Positions 27,428 through 36,269 of a stretch of 64,000 nt of DNA are shown here, piece after piece (the stretch's first letter is position 1; the number at the start of each line of letters is the position of its first letter). Source of the DNA: Streptomyces ureilyticus (GTDB taxonomy: Bacteria; Actinomycetota; Actinomycetes; Streptomycetales; Streptomycetaceae); assembly GCF_011045025.1 (NCBI RefSeq), contig NZ_JAAKZX010000006.1:56682-120681 (forward strand). Direction: 5' to 3'. The notes below the pieces were generated by a model. That model did not search any database. It had not been told where the DNA came from and was given only the letters and a program-made list of their open reading frames with translations. The translations under genes and the position numbers were made by a program.

Positions 27428-28168
27428 GTGGCGACATACAACAGCATCGGTGCGACCTACGCCCACACCCGGCGACCCGATCCCCGAATCGCCGCCAGGA
27501 TCCACCAAGCCCTCGGCGGTGCCGCCACCGTGATCAACGTGGGAGCCGGTACCGGCTCCTACGAACCGCCGCAAACGGTGCTGGCTGTTGAACCCAGCTC
27601 AGTGATGATCGCCCAGCGCCCGGCCGGATCCGCGCCGGCCCTGGAAGCATCCGCGGAGTCGATCCCTCTCGCCGACGGCTCGGCCGACGCGGTGATGGCC
27701 CTCCTGACCGTGCACCACTGGAGCGACCTGGAAGCCGGCATCGGCGAACTCCTCCGCATCGCCCGGCAGCGGATCGTCATCCTCACTTTCGACCCGGACA
27801 TCAACCACAGGTTCTGGCTGCTGGAGGAGTACCTGCCCGATGCGGCCGCGCTCGACGGCACACGAGCCGTCGCGGTCGAACGCCTGGTCACGCTGCTGGG
27901 AGGCGCCCGCATCGAAACCGTCCCCATCCCGCACGACTGCACCGACGGATTCCTCGCCGCCTTCTGGCGCCGACCCGAGGCATACCTCGACCCGCAAGTG
28001 CGGGCCGGTATCTCGCTGTTCGCCCAGACCGGCGACGAGGCCCTCCGGCCAGGCCTGGCCCGGCTGTCCGACGACCTGTCTTCCGGCCGGTGGCACCAGC
28101 GCCATGCCGACTTGCTCGACCGCGAAGCACTCGATGTCGGCTACCGGCTTCTCATGACCGACCTGTAG
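27428..28168 (+). CDS. Class I SAM-dependent methyltransferase
   Basis: 246 residues. Motif I appears as VINVGAGTGSYEPP (residues about 35-48) and the acidic end of strand two as AVEPSS; ADAVMALLTVHHWSDL is the usual motif II/III region of the UbiE/Methyltransf_11 group. The substrate is unknown. GTG 27428 has only a weak ribosome site. The gene begins 66 bp after the GH43 stop and does not look functionally tied to glycan breakdown. Confidence 0.82.
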   Translation: MATYNSIGATYAHTRRPDPRIAARIHQALGGAATVINVGAGTGSYEPPQTVLAVEPSSVMIAQRPAGSAPALEASAESIPLADGSADAVMALLTVHHWSDLEAGIGELLRIARQRIVILTFDPDINHRFWLLEEYLPDAAALDGTRAVAVERLVTLLGGARIETVPIPHDCTDGFLAAFWRRPEAYLDPQVRAGISLFAQTGDEALRPGLARLSDDLSSGRWHQRHADLLDREALDVGYRLLMTDL

Positions 28169-28195
28169 AACCAGGCCAACCGTCTGACTGCACAC

Positions 28196-29179
28196 TCAAG
28201 CCTGGAGGGACGTCTCCATGGGCGTGACAGGCGGGAAACGATCAACTGCCTCTGCGTTTCTGGACTCGGCGCGAGGTCCGGGTGCGGTCGGGCGGACCGA
28301 GGTGAGGGCTGTGGTGAGGTGGGCGAGCAGGGGTGCTGCTGAGGGGTGGGGGTCGCGGCGGGGTGTGATCGTGTAGATGCCCCGGGTCGGGGGATCGACG
28401 AGGGTCATGGTCGTGACGTCGGTTCGCAGTGCGCGCGTCAGTACTCCGGGGATCAGTGCGATGGCGTGGCCGGTGGCGACCAGAGCCAGCTTGCCGAGCA
28501 GGTCGGCTGCGGTGAGGTCGATGCGGGCGGTGACTCCGGCTCGGGCGGCCTGCCGGCTCAGTAGTGCCGCTGAGCCGTCGTTGTCCTCGACCCAGGTCTG
28601 GTCGGCCAGCGTCTGGATGTGCACCGGGTCGGGCCCGGCCTGCGGATGGCCGGCAGGCAGGACGACGACCATGTCGTCTAGGCCGAGGAACCGTCGTTCG
28701 ACCCGCGGGTCATCGGGGAGCCCTGGCGGTGCGTCGGTGACGACGGCGATGTCCAGATCGCCGTTGATCACGCGGTCGTGCAGTTGCGCGCTCAGGGCCG
28801 GCAGCAAGCTCCACCGGAGGGATCCGGTTCCCTGCAGCAGGGCCCGGATGGCCTCGGGGACAACTCCTGCGGCCAGGGAGGGTGTTGCACCGACGGTCAG
28901 CGGCCGGTTGAACGCGCCGTCACGAAGGTCTCGTACGGCACGAATCGCGCGGTCGGCTTCGTTGAGCGTGGCCAGGGCGTGATGCCGGAACACCTCACCG
29001 GCAGGCGTCGGACGCACACCGCGCGCATGGCGCTCCATCAGCGGCACGCCGAGCTGCCGTTCCAGCCCGGCGATCTGCCGGGAGACGGCCGACTGCGTGT
29101 GGTTGAGCTCGGCCGCCGCCGCCGACAGCGAGCCGAGTCGGCACACCGTCACGAAGGTTCGCCACACGGTCAGTTCCAT
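28196..29179 (-). CDS. LysR family transcriptional regulator
   Basis: 327 residues. The N-terminal helix-turn-helix is clear (LGSLSAAAAELNHTQSAVSR, followed by QIAGLERQLGVPLMER), then a type-2 periplasmic-binding-like effector domain (LTVGATPSLAAGVVPEAIRA, GDLDIAVVTDAPP, GHAIALIPG). ATG 29179 is chosen as the canonical MELTVWRTF start; longer versions add non-conserved sequence. It is divergent from the small SnoaL-like gene and is likely to control it, as LysR proteins usually regulate the divergent neighbour. Confidence 0.9.
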   Translation of the reverse strand: MELTVWRTFVTVCRLGSLSAAAAELNHTQSAVSRQIAGLERQLGVPLMERHARGVRPTPAGEVFRHHALATLNEADRAIRAVRDLRDGAFNRPLTVGATPSLAAGVVPEAIRALLQGTGSLRWSLLPALSAQLHDRVINGDLDIAVVTDAPPGLPDDPRVERRFLGLDDMVVVLPAGHPQAGPDPVHIQTLADQTWVEDNDGSAALLSRQAARAGVTARIDLTAADLLGKLALVATGHAIALIPGVLTRALRTDVTTMTLVDPPTRGIYTITPRRDPHPSAAPLLAHLTTALTSVRPTAPGPRAESRNAEAVDRFPPVTPMETSLQA

Positions 29180-29187
29180 GGCGCCAG

Positions 29188-29210
29188 TATGCCCAGCCGG
29201 TATGCGTACC
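29188..29210. promoter_or_regulatory. Candidate LysR-binding region
   Basis: TATGC occurs twice, 13 bp apart (29188-29192 and 29201-29205), and GGTA-TGCG-TACC (29199-29210) is an imperfect palindrome, in the 95-bp gap between the LysR gene and its divergent neighbour. Confidence 0.35.
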
Positions 29211-29274
29211 CCGCAGGGCCGGCCTTCGAAATCTGCGCTTGTCGCAGCCGGCGCTGCGCACCACTCTGACCCGT

Positions 29275-29676
29275 ATGACCGCATCACACACGACCGACAT
29301 CGCCGTCGCCGCCACGGTCCACGCCGTGGAGGACGCCGTGCTCGAACCGCTCCGCGCCTACGCCCGCGGACACGCCACCGGCGACCCAGCCCACTTCCGC
29401 GACGCGTTCCTGCCCACCGCCCACATCGAGGGAATCCGGGACGACGCATTCGTCTCCTGGCGACTGGACGACTACTGCGCCCGCTTCCCCGGCCAACCGG
29501 CCCCGGATGAACCGACCCGCTCCCGCCGCATCGAAGCCATCGACGTCCACGGCAGTGTCGCGACCGCGACGATGACGCTGTGGCACGGCGCTGAAACGTT
29601 CACCGACATCTTCCTGCTGGTCCGTGTCGACGACGGCTGGCGCATCGCCAACAAGGCTTATCACCGGCACGCCTGA
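29275..29676 (+). CDS. SnoaL/NTF2-like protein
   Basis: 133 residues of a nuclear-transport-factor-2-like cone fold, the lumazine-binding/SnoaL-like type. Features: EPLRAYARGHATGDPAHFRD, then FLPTAHIEGI, FVSWRLDDYCARF and the closing strands TDIFLLVRVDDGWRIANKAYH. Members act as small enzymes or ligand-binding proteins; catalysis cannot be inferred. ATG 29275 begins MTASHTTD. It is divergent from the LysR gene, which probably regulates it. Confidence 0.8.
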   Translation: MTASHTTDIAVAATVHAVEDAVLEPLRAYARGHATGDPAHFRDAFLPTAHIEGIRDDAFVSWRLDDYCARFPGQPAPDEPTRSRRIEAIDVHGSVATATMTLWHGAETFTDIFLLVRVDDGWRIANKAYHRHA

Positions 29677-29723
29677 GTGGGCGGCAATCGGGGGTTTGCC
29701 CTGGCGCAGGATCTGGACTGACC

Positions 29724-32186
29724 TCATTCCTGTACGGCCGCCAATCCCACCGCCCCCCGCCGCAAAGCGACCCCCGCCGCGGCGACTGCCGAGGGCACGG
29801 CGAGGAGTGCGCACGCCGTGAGCGTTGTGGCTAGGGGCGGCCAGGGGATCTCGAGCGGGGTGGGGGCCGACAGGAGGGTCAGGGCGGTCCATATCGGGAG
29901 CAGGTTCAGGGCGGTGGTCAAGAGGCCGAGTACGGTTCCCACCGCCACCACGAGCAGTGCCTCTGCCGCGACCATGCGCAGGGCTTGGCCCTTGGTGGCG
30001 CCGGCCAGGCGTAGGGAGGCCAGGTCGCGGGTGCGGGGGCGGTCGAAGGTTGCCATGATCATGGTGTTGGTGAGGGAGATGGCCGTGTACAGCAAGGCGA
30101 TGCCGAGGACCAGGAGGATGCCGAGTCGGGTCGTGCGGTTGGCCTCGGGATAACTCGACTGGACCCATTGGGACTTGGTGAGGATCTCGCCGCCCGCGCC
30201 GCGCACTGCCGCGTGCAGGCCCCTTGCCACCGCCGACCTGTCGGCGCCCTTCGTCTGGGTCACGTCCACTCGGTCGACCGTGGCGCCCGGGGCGTTCCGC
30301 GCCGTGACGTACACGCCGTTGTCGCCCGTGCCGATGGACAGTACGGCGGCGATCCGCAGGGACTTCTTCGTGCCGTCGCCGAGCCAGACGTCCACGCGCT
30401 GTCCGACTGTGTGCCTCTCCCACTCCTCGTTGACGATGATCGAGTCGTCGTCGAGGTCGCGGACGCTGCCGGCCGTGACCGGGAGGTGCGTGGTCGCGGC
30501 GAGCGTACGCGGATCGGCCGCGCGGGCCTCGGACTTGATGAGGGCCACGCCCTCCTCCAGCGTGTGCACGGCGCTTGATGAGGTCGCGGAGACCACGGTT
30601 CCGGGCACTTCGCGCAGCCGCGTCAGCGTCGTCGGAGTGAAGCCCGAGCCGCCGTTCGTGGCTGTGATCACGAAATCGGCGGCCGTCTGCTCGCGGATCT
30701 CGGCGGCCTTCGCCGCGTTCAGGGTGTTGGGGGCGCCCAGCAGGGAGCCGGCCAGCGCGACCGTGACCAGGACGGGAGCCGCGACGGCGGCGGTGCGGCG
30801 TACGTCCGTGGCAGCGTTCTCGCGTACCAACCTGCCGATCGCGCACGGCAGTTGGGCCGGAAGCCAGGCAAGCACGCGGGTCAGCGGACGCACCAGGACC
30901 GGGGAGAGCAGTGCGACCGCGGTGATCAGCAGCATGGTGCGGCTGATGTACGTCTTGCGGTGCAGCAGGTCGCCCGGATCGCTGAACAGGGCCATCACCA
31001 GCGTCACGGCGGCGGTCAGCAGCAGCGCCGCGCCGCACAGCCCGCGGCCCCACGTCATCGTCCGCGTATCGACGGACGCCTCGCGCAGCGCCTCGGTCGG
31101 CGCCGTCCTCCCGGCCCGCCAGGAAGCGGCCACCACTCCGCACAGCGCGACGAGCAGGCCCGTCCAGAAGGCCAGGTGGTACGGCCAGGTGTGATCGCCG
31201 ATCGTGAACCAGCCCGGCGCGAGACCACCGTCGACCACCCGCTCGGCGAGCCACGGCGCACCGTACGCCCCGAGTACGCAGCCGGCGGTCGAAGCGAGCA
31301 CACCGATCACGAGGGCCTCGGCGAAGACCATGCGCCGGATCTGGCCGGAGGTCGCCCCGACGGTGCGCAACAGCCCGAACTCCCGGCGCCGTTGGGCCAC
31401 CGCGAACGCGAAGGTGGACGCCACCACGAACACCGACACGAAGCCGGTGACCCCGCCCGCCGTGCCGAACAGGGCGTTCATCGCGGTCAGCGCCTCGCTG
31501 TCCCGGTCGGGATCGGTATCGGCGTAACGGCGCGCGTTCCCGGTGAGCACCTGTACGCCGCTGCCGCGCACCACGCCGCGTACGGCCGCCACGTCCGCGT
31601 CCACGACGAGCTGGACGCTGCGCGGGGACAGCTCGGCGGCGCGTGCGTCGGTGTAGAACACGGCGTTCTCGAAGCGGCGCCCGGCGACGGTGCCGACGAT
31701 GCGTACGATGCCGCGGTCGGTCCGTACACGCTCACCCGGTCTCACCCAGTCGCCGCTGACGGCGACCTCGTCGGGCGCCCGGGGCGTGCGTCCCGACCTC
31801 ATCTCGTACGGGGCGAAGGCCGCGGTCGACCAGGGGTGGCCCACCAGTTCGCGGGGGCCGCTCCGGGCCCGTACGGCGAACGACCGGTCCTCGACGACCG
31901 TCCCGAGGTCCTTCAGCCGCGCGACGACCTCAGCCGGTACGGCACGCGGATGCGCGAGTTCCCGCGTCTCGGCGCCGTTCGCGGTGGGTACGCGCAGGGT
32001 GTTCGCGCCCTGCACGACGACCGGTGCCGCCGCGAACCGCTCGGGCCGGCGTTCGGGGGCGTCCAGCGAGGAAGCCAGGGCCAGACCCATCACGGCGATC
32101 AGCGCGACGCCCAGCGAGAGGGCGACGAAGCTGCCGACGAAGGCGGTCCAGCGGGTGCGCAGCGTGCGCAGGGCGATTCTCAGCAC
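29724..32186 (-). CDS. ABC transporter permease of the FtsX/MacB type
   Basis: 820 residues. An N-terminal helix (TAFVGSFVALSLGVALIAVM), a large extracytoplasmic domain, a three-helix FtsX block (about 250-370: FVSVFVVASTFAFAVAQRRR, then REFGLLRTVGATSGQIRRM), a second external domain and a second FtsX block near the C-terminus (LRLAGATKGQALRMVAAEAL). Such permeases work with a cytoplasmic ATPase in lipid, peptide or drug export, or in signalling to two-component systems. GTG 32186 has GAGG seven bases upstream. No ATP-binding gene lies beside it in this window, which is unusual. It is divergent from a histidine kinase gene that may regulate it. Confidence 0.88.
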   Translation of the reverse strand: MLRIALRTLRTRWTAFVGSFVALSLGVALIAVMGLALASSLDAPERRPERFAAAPVVVQGANTLRVPTANGAETRELAHPRAVPAEVVARLKDLGTVVEDRSFAVRARSGPRELVGHPWSTAAFAPYEMRSGRTPRAPDEVAVSGDWVRPGERVRTDRGIVRIVGTVAGRRFENAVFYTDARAAELSPRSVQLVVDADVAAVRGVVRGSGVQVLTGNARRYADTDPDRDSEALTAMNALFGTAGGVTGFVSVFVVASTFAFAVAQRRREFGLLRTVGATSGQIRRMVFAEALVIGVLASTAGCVLGAYGAPWLAERVVDGGLAPGWFTIGDHTWPYHLAFWTGLLVALCGVVAASWRAGRTAPTEALREASVDTRTMTWGRGLCGAALLLTAAVTLVMALFSDPGDLLHRKTYISRTMLLITAVALLSPVLVRPLTRVLAWLPAQLPCAIGRLVRENAATDVRRTAAVAAPVLVTVALAGSLLGAPNTLNAAKAAEIREQTAADFVITATNGGSGFTPTTLTRLREVPGTVVSATSSSAVHTLEEGVALIKSEARAADPRTLAATTHLPVTAGSVRDLDDDSIIVNEEWERHTVGQRVDVWLGDGTKKSLRIAAVLSIGTGDNGVYVTARNAPGATVDRVDVTQTKGADRSAVARGLHAAVRGAGGEILTKSQWVQSSYPEANRTTRLGILLVLGIALLYTAISLTNTMIMATFDRPRTRDLASLRLAGATKGQALRMVAAEALLVVAVGTVLGLLTTALNLLPIWTALTLLSAPTPLEIPWPPLATTLTACALLAVPSAVAAAGVALRRGAVGLAAVQE

Positions 32187-32278
32187 AGCATGGCCTCGAT
32201 CTGGTGATCCGGTTTCGGGATGGCTTCACGAAACCCTGTGGGGGCACACCGGCGCAGTGCGGCAGAGCCGAGACCTGA

Positions 32279-32296
32279 GGTAGGGCCAGGCCTACC
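32279..32296. promoter_or_regulatory. Inverted repeat between permease and kinase genes
   Basis: GGTAGG-N6-CCTACC in the divergent gap between the FtsX permease and the histidine kinase genes; a candidate response-regulator site. Confidence 0.4.
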
Positions 32297-32355
32297 CCCG
32301 ATCCGGACCCTGGACCGATGGCACCGGCACGTACGCCGCTCATACGGTGATCCCC

Positions 32356-33663
32356 ATGCATCCGGCGATCCCCGCACAGCCCCGCACCGTGTGGCAGGCC
32401 ATGACCAGGCCCGGCTACCTGCTGTCGGCGTGGCCGTGGCGCTCGATCGGCTACCTGGTCACCGGTGCCGTGACCGGCGCTGCCGCCCTGGTGGCGATCG
32501 TGACCCTGGCGGCGGCTGGCGGGATCCTTGCCGTCGTCCTGGTGGGGCTGCCGCTGCTGGTCGGTACGGTGCTGGCCGGTCTGCCGGTGGCCCGTGTCGA
32601 GCGGTTCAGGCTGCGGCTGGTCGATCTGGAGCCGGTGCCGGAGCAGCACCGGGTGCCTGCCGAACCCGGTCTGTGGGCTTGGCTGGTGACGCGGCTGCGG
32701 GAGCGGACGACCTGGCGGGAGCTCGGGTACGCGCTCCTGTTCGCGGGCCTGCTGTGGCCGGTGGACGTCCTCGTGCTCACGGTCGCCCTGCTGCTCCCGG
32801 TGTCCGTGACGGCAACTCCATTGCTGATGGCGACAGTTGGCGACGGCCACGAGGCGAAGGTGCTCAAGCAGTGGACGGTCACCAGTTGGCCGGCCGCCTT
32901 CGGCGTCGCCGTCCTCGGGCTCGTGCTGTTGGGCCTGTGCGCCTACGTTCTCGGGGTCGCGGCGGGCGCGCGGGCCGCGCTGACGCGTCTGCTGGTCGCC
33001 TCCCGCGAGGGTGACCTGGGCGCACGGGTCGTCGAACTGGCGCGTTCCCGCGTCCGGTTGGTGGACGCCTTCGAGGCGGAGCGGCGGCGTATCGAACGCG
33101 ATCTGCACGACGGGGCGCAGCAGCGCCTCGTCGCCCTGACGATGAGCCTCGGCCTTGCCCGCCTCGACGCCCCGCCGGGCCCCCTCGCCGACCAGCTCGC
33201 CAAGGCGCACGACGAGGCGGGCAAAGCCCTCGCCGAGCTGCGCGAACTCATCCACGGCATCCATCCGCAGGTCCTCGCCGACTACGGACTCCAAGCGGCT
33301 GTCGCCGACGCCGCCGACCGCTGCGTAATCCCGGTGGACGTGGACCTGGAACTGCCCGGGCGCCTGCCCCAAGCGGTCGAGGCAGCCGCGTACTTCGTGG
33401 TGTGCGAGGCCCTCGCCAACGTCGACAAGCACAGTGCGGCCGGCCGTGCCGAGGTCGGCGGCGGTCACCGCGACGGGCGGCTGTTCCTGGAGATACGCGA
33501 CGACGGGCGGGGCGGCGCGGACGCCGGGAGCGGCAGCGGGCTGACCGGACTCGCGGACCGGGTGTCAGTACTGGATGGCAGACTTTCCCTGTCCAGCCCG
33601 CCCGGCGGACCGACCTTGTTGCGCGTGGAGATCCCTTGTCAGCTGACCGAGCCCTGCGTGTAG
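32356..33663 (+). CDS. Two-component sensor histidine kinase (DesK/LiaS type)
   Basis: 435 residues. Hydrophobic helices form a sensor without a clear external domain (about 30-85 and 110-210). The dimerisation helix has the phospho-acceptor His251 in IERDLHDGAQQRLV, the HisKA_3 signature. The ATPase domain has its N-box as VVCEALANVDKHS and G-boxes DDGRGGADAGSGSGLTGLADR. ATG 32356 is supported by TACGGT (32343-32348) exactly seven bases upstream and no Shine-Dalgarno, so the gene is probably leaderless. It overlaps the response regulator by 28 bp. The divergent FtsX permease may be its target or co-sensor. Confidence 0.9.
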   Translation: MHPAIPAQPRTVWQAMTRPGYLLSAWPWRSIGYLVTGAVTGAAALVAIVTLAAAGGILAVVLVGLPLLVGTVLAGLPVARVERFRLRLVDLEPVPEQHRVPAEPGLWAWLVTRLRERTTWRELGYALLFAGLLWPVDVLVLTVALLLPVSVTATPLLMATVGDGHEAKVLKQWTVTSWPAAFGVAVLGLVLLGLCAYVLGVAAGARAALTRLLVASREGDLGARVVELARSRVRLVDAFEAERRRIERDLHDGAQQRLVALTMSLGLARLDAPPGPLADQLAKAHDEAGKALAELRELIHGIHPQVLADYGLQAAVADAADRCVIPVDVDLELPGRLPQAVEAAAYFVVCEALANVDKHSAAGRAEVGGGHRDGRLFLEIRDDGRGGADAGSGSGLTGLADRVSVLDGRLSLSSPPGGPTLLRVEIPCQLTEPCV

Positions 33664-34295
33664 TCCTGGCCGAGGACAGCGTGCTGCTCAGGGACGGGCT
33701 CATCGGTCTGCTCACCCGCTACGGGCACGAGGTGGTCGCGGCCGTCGGCGACGCCGAGGCGCTGGTCGCCGCGGTCGACGAGCACGGGCCGGACATCGTG
33801 GTGACGGACGTCCGGATGCCCCCGGGTTTCCAGGACGAGGGCCTGCACGCGGCCGTACGGCTGCGGGAGACGCGACCCACGCTGCCCGTTCTGGTCCTCA
33901 GCCAGTACGTCCAGCGGAGATACGCCGCCGACCTGCTCGACTCCGGCGACGGAACGGGGGTCGGCTATCTGCTCAAGGACCGGGTCGGGCAGGTGGAGCA
34001 GTTCGTGGACGCGCTGATCGAGGTCGCCGACGGCGGCACGGTCGTCGATCCCGAGGTCGTACGCCAACTGCTGCGCCGCCGCCGCGATCCGCTGGAGCGG
34101 CTCACTCCGCGCGAACGCGAGGTCCTGGCGCTGATCGCCGAAGGCCGGTCGAACGGCGCGATCGCCCGCGAACTGGTGGTGTCCGAGGCCGCCGTCGGTA
34201 AACACATCAGCGGCATCCTCACCAAGCTGGACCTGCCCCCGGCCGACGAAACCCACCGCAGGGTCCTGGCCGTACTGGCCTTCCTGCGCGCCTGA
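33636..34295 (+). CDS. Two-component response regulator, NarL/LuxR family
   Basis: 219 residues from TTG 33636, with GGAG upstream inside the kinase gene. The receiver domain has the acidic pair EDS, phospho-acceptor Asp58 in IVVTDVRMPP and Lys in GYLLKDRV. The C-terminal LuxR-type helix-turn-helix reads LTPREREVLALIAEG with SNGAIARELVVSEAAVGKHI. It pairs with the overlapping kinase gene. Long in-frame extension upstream is the kinase in another frame and is not coding. The likely target is the divergent FtsX operon. Confidence 0.92.
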   Translation: MSADRALRVVLAEDSVLLRDGLIGLLTRYGHEVVAAVGDAEALVAAVDEHGPDIVVTDVRMPPGFQDEGLHAAVRLRETRPTLPVLVLSQYVQRRYAADLLDSGDGTGVGYLLKDRVGQVEQFVDALIEVADGGTVVDPEVVRQLLRRRRDPLERLTPREREVLALIAEGRSNGAIARELVVSEAAVGKHISGILTKLDLPPADETHRRVLAVLAFLRA

Positions 34296-34311
34296 CGCAC
34301 CATCAACCGCC

Positions 34312-34788
34312 TCACAGCGGCTTCGCGAAGCACCTGCTCAAGTCGTGGAAGCGGTAATGGCCGAACTTGACGCAGGGCTCGTAGCCGCTGGACGTGTAGA
34401 GGGCGATCGCCTCCGGCTGCTTCGTGCCCGTTTCCAGGACCATGCGGATACGGCCGGCCGCGCGGGCGTCGTCCTCCAGCGCCGCGAGGATGCGACGGGC
34501 GAGACCGTTGCCGCGCGCCTCCTCGACCACGTACATGCGCTTGATCTCCGCGTCGCCGTCCGAGTAGCCCTCGCCGTTCGCGTCCTGGGCCCGCCAGCCG
34601 CCCGTGGCCACCGGCCGGTCCTGCGCGTCGTACGCGATGAGGTACAGGCCGAGCGGCGGCTCGAACATCGACGGGTCGAGGGGAGTCACGTCACCCTCGT
34701 CCTCGTAGCGCGCGGCGTACTCGGCCTGGACCTGGTCGTTCAGCTTGACGGCGTCAGGGTGGTCGAAGGGGACGCGGCGTATATTCAT
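34312..34788 (-). CDS. GNAT family N-acetyltransferase
   Basis: 158 residues. The acetyl-CoA loop VVEEARGNGLARRILAALE (R/Q-x-x-G-x-G/A type), preceded by EIKRMYV and followed by ETGTKQPEAIALYTSSGYE, shows a standard GNAT fold. ATG 34788 (MNIRRVPFDHPDAVKL) was chosen over an upstream extension of low-quality sequence. It is convergent with the response regulator, 17 bp apart. Substrate unknown. Confidence 0.87.
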   Translation of the reverse strand: MNIRRVPFDHPDAVKLNDQVQAEYAARYEDEGDVTPLDPSMFEPPLGLYLIAYDAQDRPVATGGWRAQDANGEGYSDGDAEIKRMYVVEEARGNGLARRILAALEDDARAAGRIRMVLETGTKQPEAIALYTSSGYEPCVKFGHYRFHDLSRCFAKPL

Positions 34789-34918
34789 GCCGAAGATCGT
34801 ACTTCTATGCGCCGCGTGGTGGTGACCCATTTTCCCACGGCCGCTTTCCATGGCCGCTTTCCCATGGGCCCCTTCCCGATCGAGGGCCGCGCGGCCGACT
34901 CGGGGCCGAGGGCTCGGC

Positions 34919-35998
34919 TTACGGCCTGATGTCGTAGAGGACGTTGAAAGGGTCGTCCGCCGAGGACCGGGCCACGCTGCCGAAGCCCGCCTCGGTGCAC
35001 AGGCTGCGTACGACTGCCTCGGGCATACCGTTCGTGCCGAGGGCGGCTCCGCCGCCGGCGAGGGACGTGGTCATGCAGTAGAAGACGCTGAAGCCGTAGA
35101 ACATCGATGCCACGGGGCCGACGTTGTCCTGGGGGCGGTCCTGGCAGTTGATTTCGAGCATCAGGTAGTCGCCGTCGTCCTTGACCGCCGCCCTGATGGC
35201 GGCCAGAAGCCGCTTCGGGTCCGCCGCGTCGTGGATCACGTCGAAGGTGGTGACGAGGTCGTAGCGTCCGGGAAGCCCCTGGGCGGCATCGACCGTCTCG
35301 AAGGTCACACGGTCGGCGACCCCGGCGTTCTCGGCGTTCGCCCGGGCGCGTTCCACCTGGCCCGGGAAGTTGTCGAACCCCACGAAACGCGAGCGGGGAA
35401 ACGCCTTGGCGAGCACGATCAGCGCACGGCCCGCGCCGCATCCCACGTCCGCGACGTCGACGCCCCGCTCCAGCCGCTCGATGACGTGCGGAAAGGTGCT
35501 CAGCCAGTCGTCGATCATGACGCTCTCGAACCAGCTCCCCGTGAAACGGCTCATGCCGTCCCACAGGACGTCCGGGTAGTCGCTCTGCCGTACGCCTCCG
35601 CCGCTCCGGAACGCGGCAATCAACCGTTCGTACGGCGCCAGGGCGGCGGGCAGCATCTGGTAGACGCCACCGAGAAACATGGGCCCCGATTCGTCCGCCA
35701 GGGCGGGCGCGTACTCGGCGGGGAGGGTGAAGCGGCCGGGCGCCGGCTCCTCCAGGTAGCCCGCGGCGGTCATGCCGCGCAGCCACTCCCGTACGTAACG
35801 CTCATTCAGGTCCAGTCGGTCCGCGAGCTCCTCGCTGCCGGCCGGGCTGTTGGCGGCGAGGTCCTTGAACAGGCCCAGCCGGTCGCCCAGATGGCACAGA
35901 CCGATGGCCATGGTCCCGCTGATGTCCCCGAGCGCCTTCTCCATGAAGGCTTCGATCTTCGCTTCGTCCAATTCGTTCGATTCGCGCTGCACGGCCAT
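34919..35998 (-). CDS. SAM-dependent methyltransferase with N-terminal winged helix
   Basis: 359 residues. The N-terminal half (GDISGTMAIGLCHLGDRLGL, then ELADRLDLNERYVREWLRGM) is the winged-helix dimerisation domain of a group that includes mycobacterial Rv2258c. The C-terminal half has motif I VADVGCGAGRALIVLA and the acidic strand GFDNFPGQVE; TFDVIHDAADPKRLLAAIR completes the Rossmann fold. ATG 35998 follows GGAAGGA. The 271-bp gap to xth holds only a few GAGTAC repeats (36137-36160). The methylated substrate is unknown. Confidence 0.85.
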   Translation of the reverse strand: MAVQRESNELDEAKIEAFMEKALGDISGTMAIGLCHLGDRLGLFKDLAANSPAGSEELADRLDLNERYVREWLRGMTAAGYLEEPAPGRFTLPAEYAPALADESGPMFLGGVYQMLPAALAPYERLIAAFRSGGGVRQSDYPDVLWDGMSRFTGSWFESVMIDDWLSTFPHVIERLERGVDVADVGCGAGRALIVLAKAFPRSRFVGFDNFPGQVERARANAENAGVADRVTFETVDAAQGLPGRYDLVTTFDVIHDAADPKRLLAAIRAAVKDDGDYLMLEINCQDRPQDNVGPVASMFYGFSVFYCMTTSLAGGGAALGTNGMPEAVVRSLCTEAGFGSVARSSADDPFNVLYDIRP

Positions 35999-36269
35999 GG
36001 TGTCGTGTCCTTCCTGGCTGTCGTCGAGCACGATCGCGGGGTGCGACCGGCCCGCAGAAGCCAAGCACCGGGCTGCTTCCCTGTGCCGCCGCCACGACCG
36101 GCGGGGGTGCACGGCCGGGTTTGCCTCACCCGAACCGAGTACGCGTAGGAGTACGAGTACGAGCGCCGGAAAGCCTCCCGCCGCGTGTTCATGCCTTCTT
36201 GCACAGGCCTTCAAGTCGCGCACGACGCGCGCCCAGTAACCTACGTTCCCTGTTGCGTAGGAGAGTGCT

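Noticed and set aside
36137..36160. Three GAGTAC repeats between the methyltransferase and xth genes
   Set aside because: Short and irregular; not convincing as an operator.
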